A stretch of 64,000 nt of DNA, taken from positions 12,978,282-13,042,281 of the forward strand of contig BROE01000022.1 in NCBI GenBank assembly GCA_036571765.1, given 5' to 3'. The stretch's first letter is position 1, and the number at the start of each line of letters is the position of its first letter. The notes beneath the pieces are model-generated. The model did not search any database. It saw only the letters and a list, made by a program, of their open reading frames with translations, and was not told where the DNA came from. This document shows, piece after piece, positions 23,925-33,663 of the stretch. The translations under genes and the position numbers were made by a program. Origin of the DNA: Plecoglossus altivelis. Taxonomy: Eukaryota > Chordata > Actinopteri > Osmeriformes > Plecoglossidae.

Positions 23925-24255
23925 TTTAAGTGACACGACATATGGTTACCCATACTTGAAAATAACCCTCTGCTTTTAATCCAAGTGCACACACAGCAGT
24001 GAGTAGTGGGCAACCGCACGCACACACAGTGAACATACACCCGGAGCAGTGGGCAGCTATTGCTCCAGCGCCCGGGAAGCAATTGGGGGTTCGGTGCCTT
24101 GCTCAAGGGCACATCAGTCATGGTATTGAAGGCAGAGAGAGTGGTGTTCGTTCAAAATCCCCACCTTCAATTCCTGCTGGTGCGAGAATCGACCAGCAAC
24201 TTGCAGGTTGCAGGTTACAAGTCCGACTCCCTAACCATCAGGCCACGACTTTCCC
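23925..24255 (-). mobile_element. tRNA-derived SINE, minus-strand copy of an inverted pair
   Basis: On the minus strand the copy reads GTCGTGGCCTGATGGTTAGG (A-box region near 24247), a B box GCTGGTCGATTCTCGC with one base lost from the consensus, GAGCAAGGCACCGAACCCCC, and the tail GTGTGTGCACTTGGATTAAA with AAGTATGGGTAACCATATG. It is the same family as 23636-23910 and 39546-39935. The two neighbours are tail to tail and could base-pair over more than 200 nt if transcribed together. Confidence 0.82.
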
Positions 24256-26260
24256 ACACACCAGGGTTCAACAATAACAACCCAAGGGCAGAATTGTCAC
24301 TATGTTATCACTCCCTTCCTCCTCCCTGCTTACCATCCTCTCTCCCTGCTCTCCCCCCATCCGTCCATGGTATCACGCCAAGTGTGGAAATGGGAGAGAT
24401 TGCCTTGATGCTACGAACACGTCTTCGTCTGTTCCCAGGGCAGGGCTCTAAACTACGACCAAACGGTCGCATTTTGCATTGTCACTGACAATCAGATTGG
24501 CACTAGTGATCTTTTTTGGAATGAACGATTTTCCCTTTAAAGTCTGTCAACCTTACTTATGTTTTGGGGGATACTGAGATACTGCCAGTGACAACGCTGC
24601 TAGAATAATCTTAAAAGGGTACTTCTTGATGAATTAATGGAGTATGAGTAGTTTAAATGCCGATGAAAATTATGAAAATGTCACAAGAAAAACGTAGCAC
24701 GTTTATGTCATCGAAGTTAGAACAACTTTTACAGCGGATTGCCCAATTTAGTTTTTGTTCAACTCAATGAGGCTGCTATAGCCGATCACCAGTCCCTCTT
24801 GCAGGGGAAATGAGAAAACAACTGTTTCAGCCTACTCTTTCATCTTTGCATTTTAAGTTGTGAATGAGCAGCAACAAATGTATGCTTTTAAATTTATGTA
24901 ATCTTTATAAATAATAAGCATGCATAAAAAATATACAGACATATCAGTTTTCTGTTTAAGTTGCATGGGGTGTTAAAAAAGTGAATTTGCTTCTAAATAA
25001 AGACACATAATTTCCTTACTGCACATAGTTTCAGTTGATAGTGAATGCCTTAGTTAATCACATCAGTGGAAGCTTTCTACATTCTGAAAGATTATAAAAA
25101 AGTTCTCAGAATATCAGACCAGACTAGCTGCAGACCAGAGGACCAATCAGACGAAAAAGGGCACGAAGCGAGCAACCCAAGATGCAGAAAATTATTTTTT
25201 CATTATTTGATGCTGAAATGCTTATTCAAATAACCTCAATTTTGACACTGCACCCTGTTGAGTATAAAGAGGACAAATGCAGAAAATAAACTTAGCTGAG
25301 AACCTGGTTCTTGATTAGATTGTGGGAAACGAAATGAAAACCATTCTATCTTGTACACACAAACACACACACACACACACACACTGAAGTTCATGGCCTC
25401 ACATCCCAGATTAACAAGACACTTGTAAAATATTCACCCTTCCATGCTCCCATTCCACCTACTTTCTAAAAATTACAAATAGCAAAATAGCAAACAAGGC
25501 TGTTGTCTACAGGAATAATAAAGATAAACATAGTTTGGAGAGTTAACATTTAGTTTTTTTTTGTAAAACAGGAAAGATAGCACAATACTTTACCACTTGC
25601 AGACGTGTAGTACAGCACCACAGGTATAGACCCAGGCCACTGATAACCACTGAAACATCCTGCATTTTACAAAATAAAATATTCTGTTTATGTAAAAATG
25701 CCAGCAATTTATACAGTTACACTTTGCAAATGTGACCACTTGAGCACAGTAGACTGTGGTAATGAGATAGGAAACTTCACATAATGGCGCTGAACCCAAA
25801 GTCACATTGCAAGCACTCGTTTCTGCTCAGCAATGTGCTGTTTAACAGAACAAAGATGGCAATTGTAAAAGTTTGAAGCTTACATATTGTATGCTACCAT
25901 AGCACATACATAAAAGTACATGTAGATTATAAAAATGAACCTTCCGAACTTGTGAAAAAATGAAGAACCATGCCAACTATCATCCCTGTGTGTCATGTCT
26001 GTGGTTATAACTGGAATGCTAGATTTGGTAATCAGATTGACGTGAAAAGTTGAGACGATGAACGCTGACTCAGAGAGATGGAGGAGTGTACAACAATCGC
26101 AAAAGGAAAATTTATCGAAAGTAAAAGTAAAATGTTCTACAAAGAGAAATTATTGATCAATGATACACTTGAATACAGCACATGGTCTGAATGTAGTACT
26201 ACAGCGTCTATGCAGGTATTGTATATAGCTTTAATAAATATTAATCCTCTCATTATTTTA
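24256..26260. other. thsd7b intron e-f, partly repeat-like
   Basis: At 24441 the sequence CAGGGCTCTAAACTACGACC followed by AAACGGTCGC resembles the terminus of a hAT-type element, but the other end was not found. A short CA microsatellite is at 25360-25384. No coding region is visible. Confidence 0.4.
25360..25384. repeat. (CA)n microsatellite
   Basis: A run of CA dinucleotides, nearly perfect, in the intron between exons e and f. Confidence 0.9.
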
Positions 26261-26990
26261 CAGGTTTTTCCAATTCCTAACACACTAAAATTACATACAC
26301 AGCACAATTATTTAAACTGACACACAGAGAGCAAAACTTTTTTTCAAGTCTCCAAAAGTCTAAACACCTTTTCTGCTTTACACACATTTTGCATTTCAAA
26401 ATGGCCCTTTTAAATGCACTGAACACAGTTCTCTGCATAAGACACAACAATCTGACAAAAAGTCACATGTTTGCCATTTCAAAACACTGCCATTCAAAAT
26501 GACACTACATGAGCTAAATGGCCAAATACATGTGCCACCTGGCCAAACACCTCAATGGTTAATTGTTAACACTTCAATCAGGATGTAAGCACTATGAAAA
26601 GACCACAGGTGAGAAGCTTTTTTTTACAATGGAAGACATTGCAGAGAGAGGAAGAGGAAGAGAGAGGTTGAGAATACTGTAAGAGGGGGAGGAAGAGTGA
26701 GAGGTAGGGGTAGAGCAGGTAGAGGAGCTCATAGCCAAAGAAGACAAAAACTTTCTTTTTCTTTTTCAGTTGACTGTTTTTTGTAAGAATATCTTGGTTC
26801 AGTCCCATGTAAATATATCTGCTGTGCATATGTTGCACTGACTTGTTTACTGTAGTGAAGGAAAAAAATAAAAATGTTGCAACAGTATGTGTGTGTATCT
26901 GCAAATATTTATGTGCATGTGAATAATCTGATACATATTTTAGTATTATGGCAAAGCATACTAAAGATGGGGGTGCTTAACATTATGCCC
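26261..26990. mobile_element. degenerate Tc1/IS630-type element, right end unclear
   Basis: The left end TACAGGTTTTTCCAATTCCT (26259-26278) resembles the terminus at 27161. The interior has ACACA-rich AT sequence and an AG-rich stretch GAGAGAGGAAGAGGAAGAGA (about 26643-26662) reminiscent of the Arg-rich segment before the helix-turn-helix in the neighbouring element. No intact coding sequence and no convincing right terminus were found. Confidence 0.4.
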
Positions 26991-27160
26991 AACAGTGTGT
27001 AGGTGGTTAGGCACAAATCTGGTCATATGAATGAAGTGTGTGCTATTTCGTGCAAAAGTTTGATTTTGATAATGCTATGTGTAGTTTTGGTTGCAGTGCT
27101 TCATTTTGCAGGGTATATGAGGTATTTAGCAGTTTGGGTGTGTGGTTTTGTGAATTGTGT

Positions 27161-28586
27161 TACAGTTTTTCTCAATTGTTTACACACATTTTCTGAAAGC
27201 TTGCCTCATATTCTCAGAACTCTACACACAAATCCCCAAAACACACACACAATGGGCAAAACCCCTCAATTCTCCTGCAAAATGAAACTTTACATTCAAA
27301 ACAATGTTATTTCTTCTCAAAATGGGATTTTGTTTTCAAATGACACACACAAACCATCATATGTATAGACATTTATAAGAACCATCTGCACACTGATGTG
27401 CTCAATGTAAAACACTATGATGAATGTAAAACACTTTTGTCTCCATTCATCATAATGACTTAGGCCCTTTTTTGTGTGTTACAGTGTTACAGTGTACAGT
27501 TTGTGTGTTTTCAGTGTTACACTTACTACAGACAGTACACACATAAGTGTGTTGTGAAATATTTGAGAATATTTGTTTTTATGCTCAGAACACACAAATG
27601 CACGGTAAAATTGTATTAGATTTTTCCTGCAAAAACAATGTACACAGTGTACACATCCCATTCCCAACCAACACAAAGTTGCACATACACTACATACAAA
27701 ACAACAGAAGAATTTTCCTGTTCAGGATACAGAACACGTTCCTGACCACCTTGAGTTGGTAATCTTTCAGTTCTGCCAAACAAATAGTACAGTACTGTAA
27801 ATACAAAGTACGTATACAACTCCTAAATACTTGAAACATACTTTACAGAATCTTTTACAGTCCTACAGAACAATCCACTGGCAATACTGTACTACCGTAC
27901 TCATTGACTACTGTATAGATATGCAGTACTGCAATTTTATAGTGAGAGTAGATTTCTTACATATTCTCATTTCGGAAAGTCAGGATGATGGATGCTACAG
28001 TGTACCTGCTCAAACGTGGCCGTACTCTTTGCCCAGCGTCCCTCATTGTTAGACCATGGTTGACCACATGTTCAACCAAAGTGGCTCGGATTTCATCAGA
28101 GATTACGGTCCTTTGCCTTCCTCGTCCTCGTCCTTCCCGTCCTCCTCGTCTTTACTCTCACTCCTCTGGCTCGGCCTCTGTTTCCAATGTTGGTATCCAT
28201 TGCTCCAAAACAGAACAGCTCACCTATTGCCCTTTTATGCTAAAGCTCTGATTTCCAATTGTAAAACTGTGTGACGGGTTTTTGCCCTTGTGATGAGTCA
28301 GTCTACATATTTGAATGGCAGTGTGTTCTTTGTGAAAACAAAATATTTTTCTGGCTCCTTTGAAAAATGTGCCAAGTCAAGAATTGTGAATAGTAGTGTT
28401 TTGAATAAAAGTGTATGTTTTATGAACTGAAATTTGGAAGTGTAAAGCAGGAATTGTTACTTCCGTATGTTTTAGCAGAATTGTTTTGGTGGGGTTTGGG
28501 TTGAGATGCTGTATAATGTTGTTGGTCCTTTTTTGTCTCGTGAGTACAGAAATAATGTTGTATAACTCTAATTGAGAAAAACTGTA
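27161..28586 (-). mobile_element. Tc1/IS630-related element with transposase N-terminal remnant
   Basis: The termini are CAGTTTTTCTCAATTGTTTA at the left and the inverted AATTGAGAAAAACTG at the right, each next to a TA (27161-27162 and 28585-28586). On the minus strand, 28200-27960 encodes MDTNIGNRGRARGVRV and, after a frameshift, RGRQRTVISDEIRATLVEHV then VNHGLTMRDAGQRVRP and LSRYTVASII, the DNA-binding helix-turn-helix region of a Tc1/IS630-like transposase. A further piece, GGQERVLYPEQE (about 27770-27720), follows. The catalytic DDE domain is not recognisable, so this is an internally deleted relic. Confidence 0.75.
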
Positions 28587-29129
28587 ATTTACTCACGGAA
28601 GACGGAAGAACAGCCCGTAACTCAGAGTATTTGTGTAGTTGGGGAAAATGTTATTCAGGGATTAATACCAAACATTTCTCTCATATGCCTTGGCAGTATT
28701 TTAAATGGCATTATGGAAAGTGAAGTTCAAACTTTAGACAGGGACCAGGTGACAACTCCACTTGTGGGATGGACCTGTGACACAGACTACCCAGGGCATT
28801 GACCAAAGCCGGCCTGAGTCAGAGCAGATGTCTGCACTCCCAGATTCCTTACCAGAGAGAATACAGCATTTAACAGATTACTGTCAGCAGCTATTGTCTG
28901 GACACACCGATAAAACGGGTGCGTCTCTGAATGGCCACACAGCAGCAGTAACAAAGCAGACAGTTTGGTTCTCCTTCAATGGCATCAACTTCATCACATG
29001 AATGACAGTGACAGGTCTTCTCCTGTGCACACACATTTCACTACTGTGAGGAGTTGTTAGACACATCAGGCTTTAAGGGAGAAATCATAAATAGAATCAT
29101 TTTTGTCAAACAATTTTTTCTCAAATAAT
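28574..29129. repeat. first copy of a 556-bp exact duplication beside an assembly gap
   Basis: This segment, from the end of the Tc1-related element to the N gap, is repeated without visible difference at 29903-30458 (offset 1329 bp). The encoded short frames are identical in both copies. It is unlikely to be a gene. Confidence 0.9.
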
Positions 29130-29178
29130 NNNNNNNNNNNNNNNNNNNNNNNNNNNNNNNNNNNNNNNNNNNNNNNNN
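29130..29178. other. assembly gap (49 N)
   Basis: Forty-nine undetermined bases, placed between the two copies of a duplicated flank. Confidence 1.
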
Positions 29179-29913
29179 ACTACTGTACTCATTGACTACT
29201 GTATTGATATGCGGTACTGCAATTTTCTAGTGAGTAGATTTCTTACCTATTTTCATTTCGGAAAGTCCGGATGTTGGATGCTACAGTGTACCTGCTCAAC
29301 TGAATGTGGCCCACACGTGAGCTTGACTCTAGCCCTCCACTCAATATTATGTTAACGAACCATGGCTCTTGAACGACCTACCACTAGATCAACCACAACG
29401 TAGGCTCGGAATCGTCGGTCACCGAGAGAGAAATTACGCGATCCTTAGGCCTTAAACCCGTCACACTTCCTCGGTCCCTCCGGTCTCACCGCGCACTCAT
29501 TTTGCCTCTACTCCTTCTGGGCTCTGCTTGGTTTCGCAATGTTGCGTATCATTTGCTCCAAAACGAACAGCTCAACCTATTGGCCTTTTAATGCTAAAAG
29601 GCTATTGATGTGCCAATGCTGTAAAACTGTGGTGACGGGTGTTTGCCCTTGTGATGAGTAAGTGTACATATTTGAATTGCAGTGTGTTCATTGTGAAAAC
29701 AAGGTATTTTCTGCCTGAAAATTGTGCCAAAAGCAGGGAATTGTGTGTAGTGTTTTGAAAAAAAGTGTGTTTTAGAACTGAAATTTGAGTGTAAAGCAGT
29801 AATTGTGCTTGTAGTTTAGCAGAATTGGTTTGGGGGGTTGGTGAATGAGTTAAATGTTGTGGTCCTTTTGTCTCAAGTACCAGAAAATGTGTTTAAACAA
29901 TTGAGAAAAACTG
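29179..29913 (-). mobile_element. error-rich partial copy of the 27163-28584 element
   Basis: The sequence parallels 27890-28584 (for example the CTCATTGACTACTGTAT, GGATGCTACAGTGTACCTGC and TTGAGAAAAACTGTAA landmarks) but with dense insertions, deletions and substitutions, so that even the helix-turn-helix coding segment is unreadable. The flank that follows is identical to the first copy. This mix suggests unpolished long-read filling rather than an old duplication. Confidence 0.7.
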
Positions 29914-30458
29914 TAATTTACTCACGGAAGACGGAAGAACAGCCCGTAACTCAGAGTATTTGTGTAGTTGGGGAAAATGTTATTCAGGGATTAATACCAA
30001 ACATTTCTCTCATATGCCTTGGCAGTATTTTAAATGGCATTATGGAAAGTGAAGTTCAAACTTTAGACAGGGACCAGGTGACAACTCCACTTGTGGGATG
30101 GACCTGTGACACAGACTACCCAGGGCATTGACCAAAGCCGGCCTGAGTCAGAGCAGATGTCTGCACTCCCAGATTCCTTACCAGAGAGAATACAGCATTT
30201 AACAGATTACTGTCAGCAGCTATTGTCTGGACACACCGATAAAACGGGTGCGTCTCTGAATGGCCACACAGCAGCAGTAACAAAGCAGACAGTTTGGTTC
30301 TCCTTCAATGGCATCAACTTCATCACATGAATGACAGTGACAGGTCTTCTCCTGTGCACACACATTTCACTACTGTGAGGAGTTGTTAGACACATCAGGC
30401 TTTAAGGGAGAAATCATAAATAGAATCATTTTTGTCAAACAATTTTTTCTCAAATAAT
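29903..30458. repeat. second copy of the 556-bp exact duplication
   Basis: Matches 28574-29129 and continues at 30459 into unique sequence. See the first copy. Confidence 0.9.
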
Positions 30459-30605
30459 CCTGAAAAATCTTAGAATTACATCTTCGTGTGCATGTCTGTG
30501 TGTGACAGTCAATGTACTTCGACATCGGACATTTATAATTATGAGAGGGATTCTCAGTCTTGGGGGCAGTGAGTGTGTTTGTGTTTGTATGTGTTGTGAG
30601 CATAT

Positions 30606-31818
30606 CACTCACACGCGCCACTTTATTAGGTACACCCGTCCAACTGCTTGTTAACACTTAATTTCTAATCAGCCAAAAAAATGGCGGCAACTCAGTGCAT
30701 TTAGGCATGTAGACATGGTCAAGACAATCTCCTGCAGTTCAAACCGAGCATCAGTATGGGGAAGAAAGGTGATTTGAGTGACTTTGAACATGGCATGGTT
30801 GTTGGTGCTATAAGGGCTGGTCTGAGTATTTCAGAAACTGCTGATCTACTGGGATTTTCACGCACAACCATCTCTAGGGTTTACAGAGAATGGTCCGAAA
30901 AAGAAAAAATATCCAGTGAGCCGCAGTTTTGTGGGCCGAAATGCCGTGTTGATGCCAGAGGTCAGAGGAGAATGGCCAGACTGGTTCGAGCTGATAGAAA
31001 GGCAACAGTGACTCAAATAACCACCCGTTAAAACCAAGGTAGGCAGAAGAGCATCTCTGAACGCCCAGTACGTCAAACTTTGAGGCAGATGGGCTACAGC
31101 AGCAGAAGACCACGCCGGGTGCCACTCCTTTCAGCTAAGAACAGGAAACTGAGGCTACAATTTGCACAAGCTCATCGAAATTGGACAATAAAAGATTGGA
31201 AAAAGGTTGCCTGGTCTGAGGAGTCTTGATTTCTGCTGCGACATTCGGATGGTAGGGTCAGAATTTGACGTCAACAACATGAAAGCATGGATCCATCCTG
31301 CCTTGTATCAACGGTTCAGGCTGGTGGTGGTGGTGTAATGGTGCGGGGAATATTTTCTTGGCACTCATTGGGCCCCTTGGTACCAATTGAGCATCATTGC
31401 AACGCCACAGCCTACCTGAGTATTGTTGCTGACCATGTCCATCCCTTTATGACCACAGTGTACCCAACTTCTGATGGCTACTTTCAGCAGGATAATGCGC
31501 CATGTCATAAAGCTGGAATCATCTCAGACTGGTTTTTTGAACATGACAATGAGTTTACTGGCCTCCACAGTCACCAGATCTCAATCCAATAGAGCATCTT
31601 TGGGATGTGGTGGAACGGGAGATTCGTATCATGGATGTGCAGCCGACAAATCTGCGCCAACTGTGTGATGCCATCATGTCAATATGGACCAAACTCTCTG
31701 AGGGATGCTTCCAGCACCTTGTTGTATCTATGCCACGAAGAATTGAGGCAGTTCTGAAGGCAAAAGGGGGTCCAACCCGTTACTAGCATGGTGTACCTAA
31801 TAAAGTGGCCGGTGAGTG
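30606..31818 (+). mobile_element. Tc1-like transposon with CACTCAC...GCCACTTTATTAGG termini
   Basis: The left end reads CACTCACACGCGCCACTTTA and the right end, inverted, CACTCACCGGCCACTTTATT, both continuing AGGTACACC. A TA follows the right end (31819-31820), and a TA is found one base off at the left. This is a well-known fish Tc1 family. The single internal gene is a broken transposase, described separately. The element sits in the intron between exons e and f, antisense to thsd7b. Confidence 0.93.
30756..31785 (+). pseudogene. Tc1-like transposase, inactivated
   Basis: Translation from MGKKGDLSDFEHGMVVGAIR gives the paired-type helix-turn-helix SISETADLLGFSRTTISRVY, then a stop at 31029 (TTR*). 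The frame continues GRQKSISERPVRQTLRQMGY, LRLQFAQAHRNWTIKDWKKV, AWSEES with a Glu where the first catalytic Asp (SDES) is expected and a stop right after, then GGGGVMVRGIFSWHSLGPLV, DGYFQQDNAPCHKA holding the second catalytic Asp, a frameshift near 31560, and PIEHLWDVVEREIRIMDVQP to the end. At least two stops, one frameshift and a changed active-site residue show it is dead. The family normally is about 340 residues long. Confidence 0.92.
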
Positions 31819-33553
31819 TATATGTGTGTGTATGTAAACTGTCAATAGATCTCTACCCAAGGGGAGTCACTGCATTATTAATGCAGTATATGGATTTGTC
31901 GCCAGGGCTAACACCACTATGTAGCTCAAGATTAACTTGTCCTGACACCCCTACACAGTGTTTTAAACCCTCTGTTATCATACAAGAAACCACCCTCTTA
32001 GGGATGGGAACCCTGGAAGCCTTCCTGTAAAGGTTTTGAAGGCTTCTCAAATGCTGAGACAGAGAGATATAAAGACAAAAGGGGAGTGAGAGAGAGTGAG
32101 TGAGAGTGGATGAGAGTTAGAGTGAGTGGAAGACAAAGAGGAGTGAGAGAGGCCCAGAGAAAGTGAGAAAAAGTGTGTCAATGAGAGATAGCAAGAGGCA
32201 GAGTGAGAGAGTGAGTGAGATATTGTAAGGGGAGAGTTTTCAGTGACCTGCGAGGGCATTGCTTTTGTGCAGTTCATCCTGGCCACTTCCCACTGGATGT
32301 GTAATTCACTGCTCCTGACAGTTGATAGTCCTGGCAGTATCATTAACTGACACACAGACACACCCAAACACTATAGGGCTATATGCTGGTTTTGTCATAG
32401 TTACAGTGACCCTTGGAAAAGACGCAAGAGAGAATACTATGTTTGTCATGTCCTGACATTGGTGTTTATAACAAGTAAAATAAACATACACAAACGTCTT
32501 TGAATCACATGTTTGAATTTACTGTGATGATCTTAGAGAAATAAGATATGTACTGTATCAAGCTTTGAGCAACTCTTTATAACAGGAAGTGGGAATTAGT
32601 CACTGAAATATACTCAGTCTGATGTTTACACAGTGGTAATGGTTTTGATATGAAGAACTTTGAACCATGCCTTATCTCTATGTATCAGTACGTGCAGTGA
32701 ATAGTCATCACTAAAGCGTACAACCTAATCTGATGACCGACTTTGTCACTTCTATTCATCAACATGTCTGGCAGTCATGTGACCTTAGATACATCGCCAA
32801 AGGCATTAGCATTTTACTGACAGGTGTGAAAAAAGCACTTTTGTTCGTCTATGAGATAACACTGATGAAGCCTGCACCCAATTTAGCAGAGAGGCCCAGT
32901 CAGGTAGAGAGTAAAAAGCACAATTCTGAAGCAAACTGTTGATTGTGGGACATGTGTAACGTAACCTTGAGTGTGAATCCATCCACACAGCTGAGGTGAT
33001 ATTGCGACGGGATTAAGGAGAGGTTTAATCAGTAAGAGGACCGTCTCCTGGGAGGGATAAAGACGTAAGGAAGAGGAGGTATGATCAGCTACTGTACATA
33101 TTTCACATAAGAAATTGATTTTTTTGGCGAATAATATCCTGTTTTTTTCTGTTTCTCTTGTCTATCAGCTGCAGAGCTCTTCACTTTGACATTAGTGATA
33201 ATTACTGATAGATTGGGAGATTGCTAAATCCCTGAAAATTAGATTTGACTGAAATAGTCTGAGGCCAAACAAGATTTGGAGACTTATGAGAATTCCATCT
33301 TAATCCAGAGTGAGACACTTGGGAGATATGCGTATATGGGGAAAAAGGTGACTACAACCAAAGGCATAGCCATAAGGCATAGCCTTATGGAGTACTTGGT
33401 ACATATCCTAGAGATCATGCAAATAGAGAATGAGAAAACAGATATATTAAAATAGGCCTAATTGTAAATTGATGTAGCCTACTTAAAGTCATCTTGTCTT
33501 TTTTAACCACACCTTATCTTCTTTTGTTCACACCCATAACTAGTGTCATGGTC
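31819..33553. other. thsd7b intron e-f, no gene seen
   Basis: A GAGT/GAGA purine-rich tract lies at about 32060-32225. The remainder shows no recognised element. Confidence 0.45.
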
Positions 33554-33663
33554 ATGGCTGTATAGCCTGGTGCTACCAGATTCTCGTACAATTAATTTGT
33601 ACAGAAATGAAATGAAAATTGAGCGGAAGTACGTAGGACGGCAGAGCCAGGCTAATGGCTGTA
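33554..33663. mobile_element. 92-bp mini-transposon (MITE) with 9-bp target duplication
   Basis: The body is 33563-33654. Its ends are TAGCCTGGTGCTACC and, inverted, TAGCCTGGCTCTGCC (12 of 15 matching). Identical flanks ATGGCTGTA lie at 33554-33562 and 33655-33663. The centre includes the palindromic TACAATTAATTTGTA. A 9-bp duplication fits Mutator- or Merlin-like transposition better than Tc1 (TA) or hAT (8 bp). No coding capacity. Confidence 0.8.
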
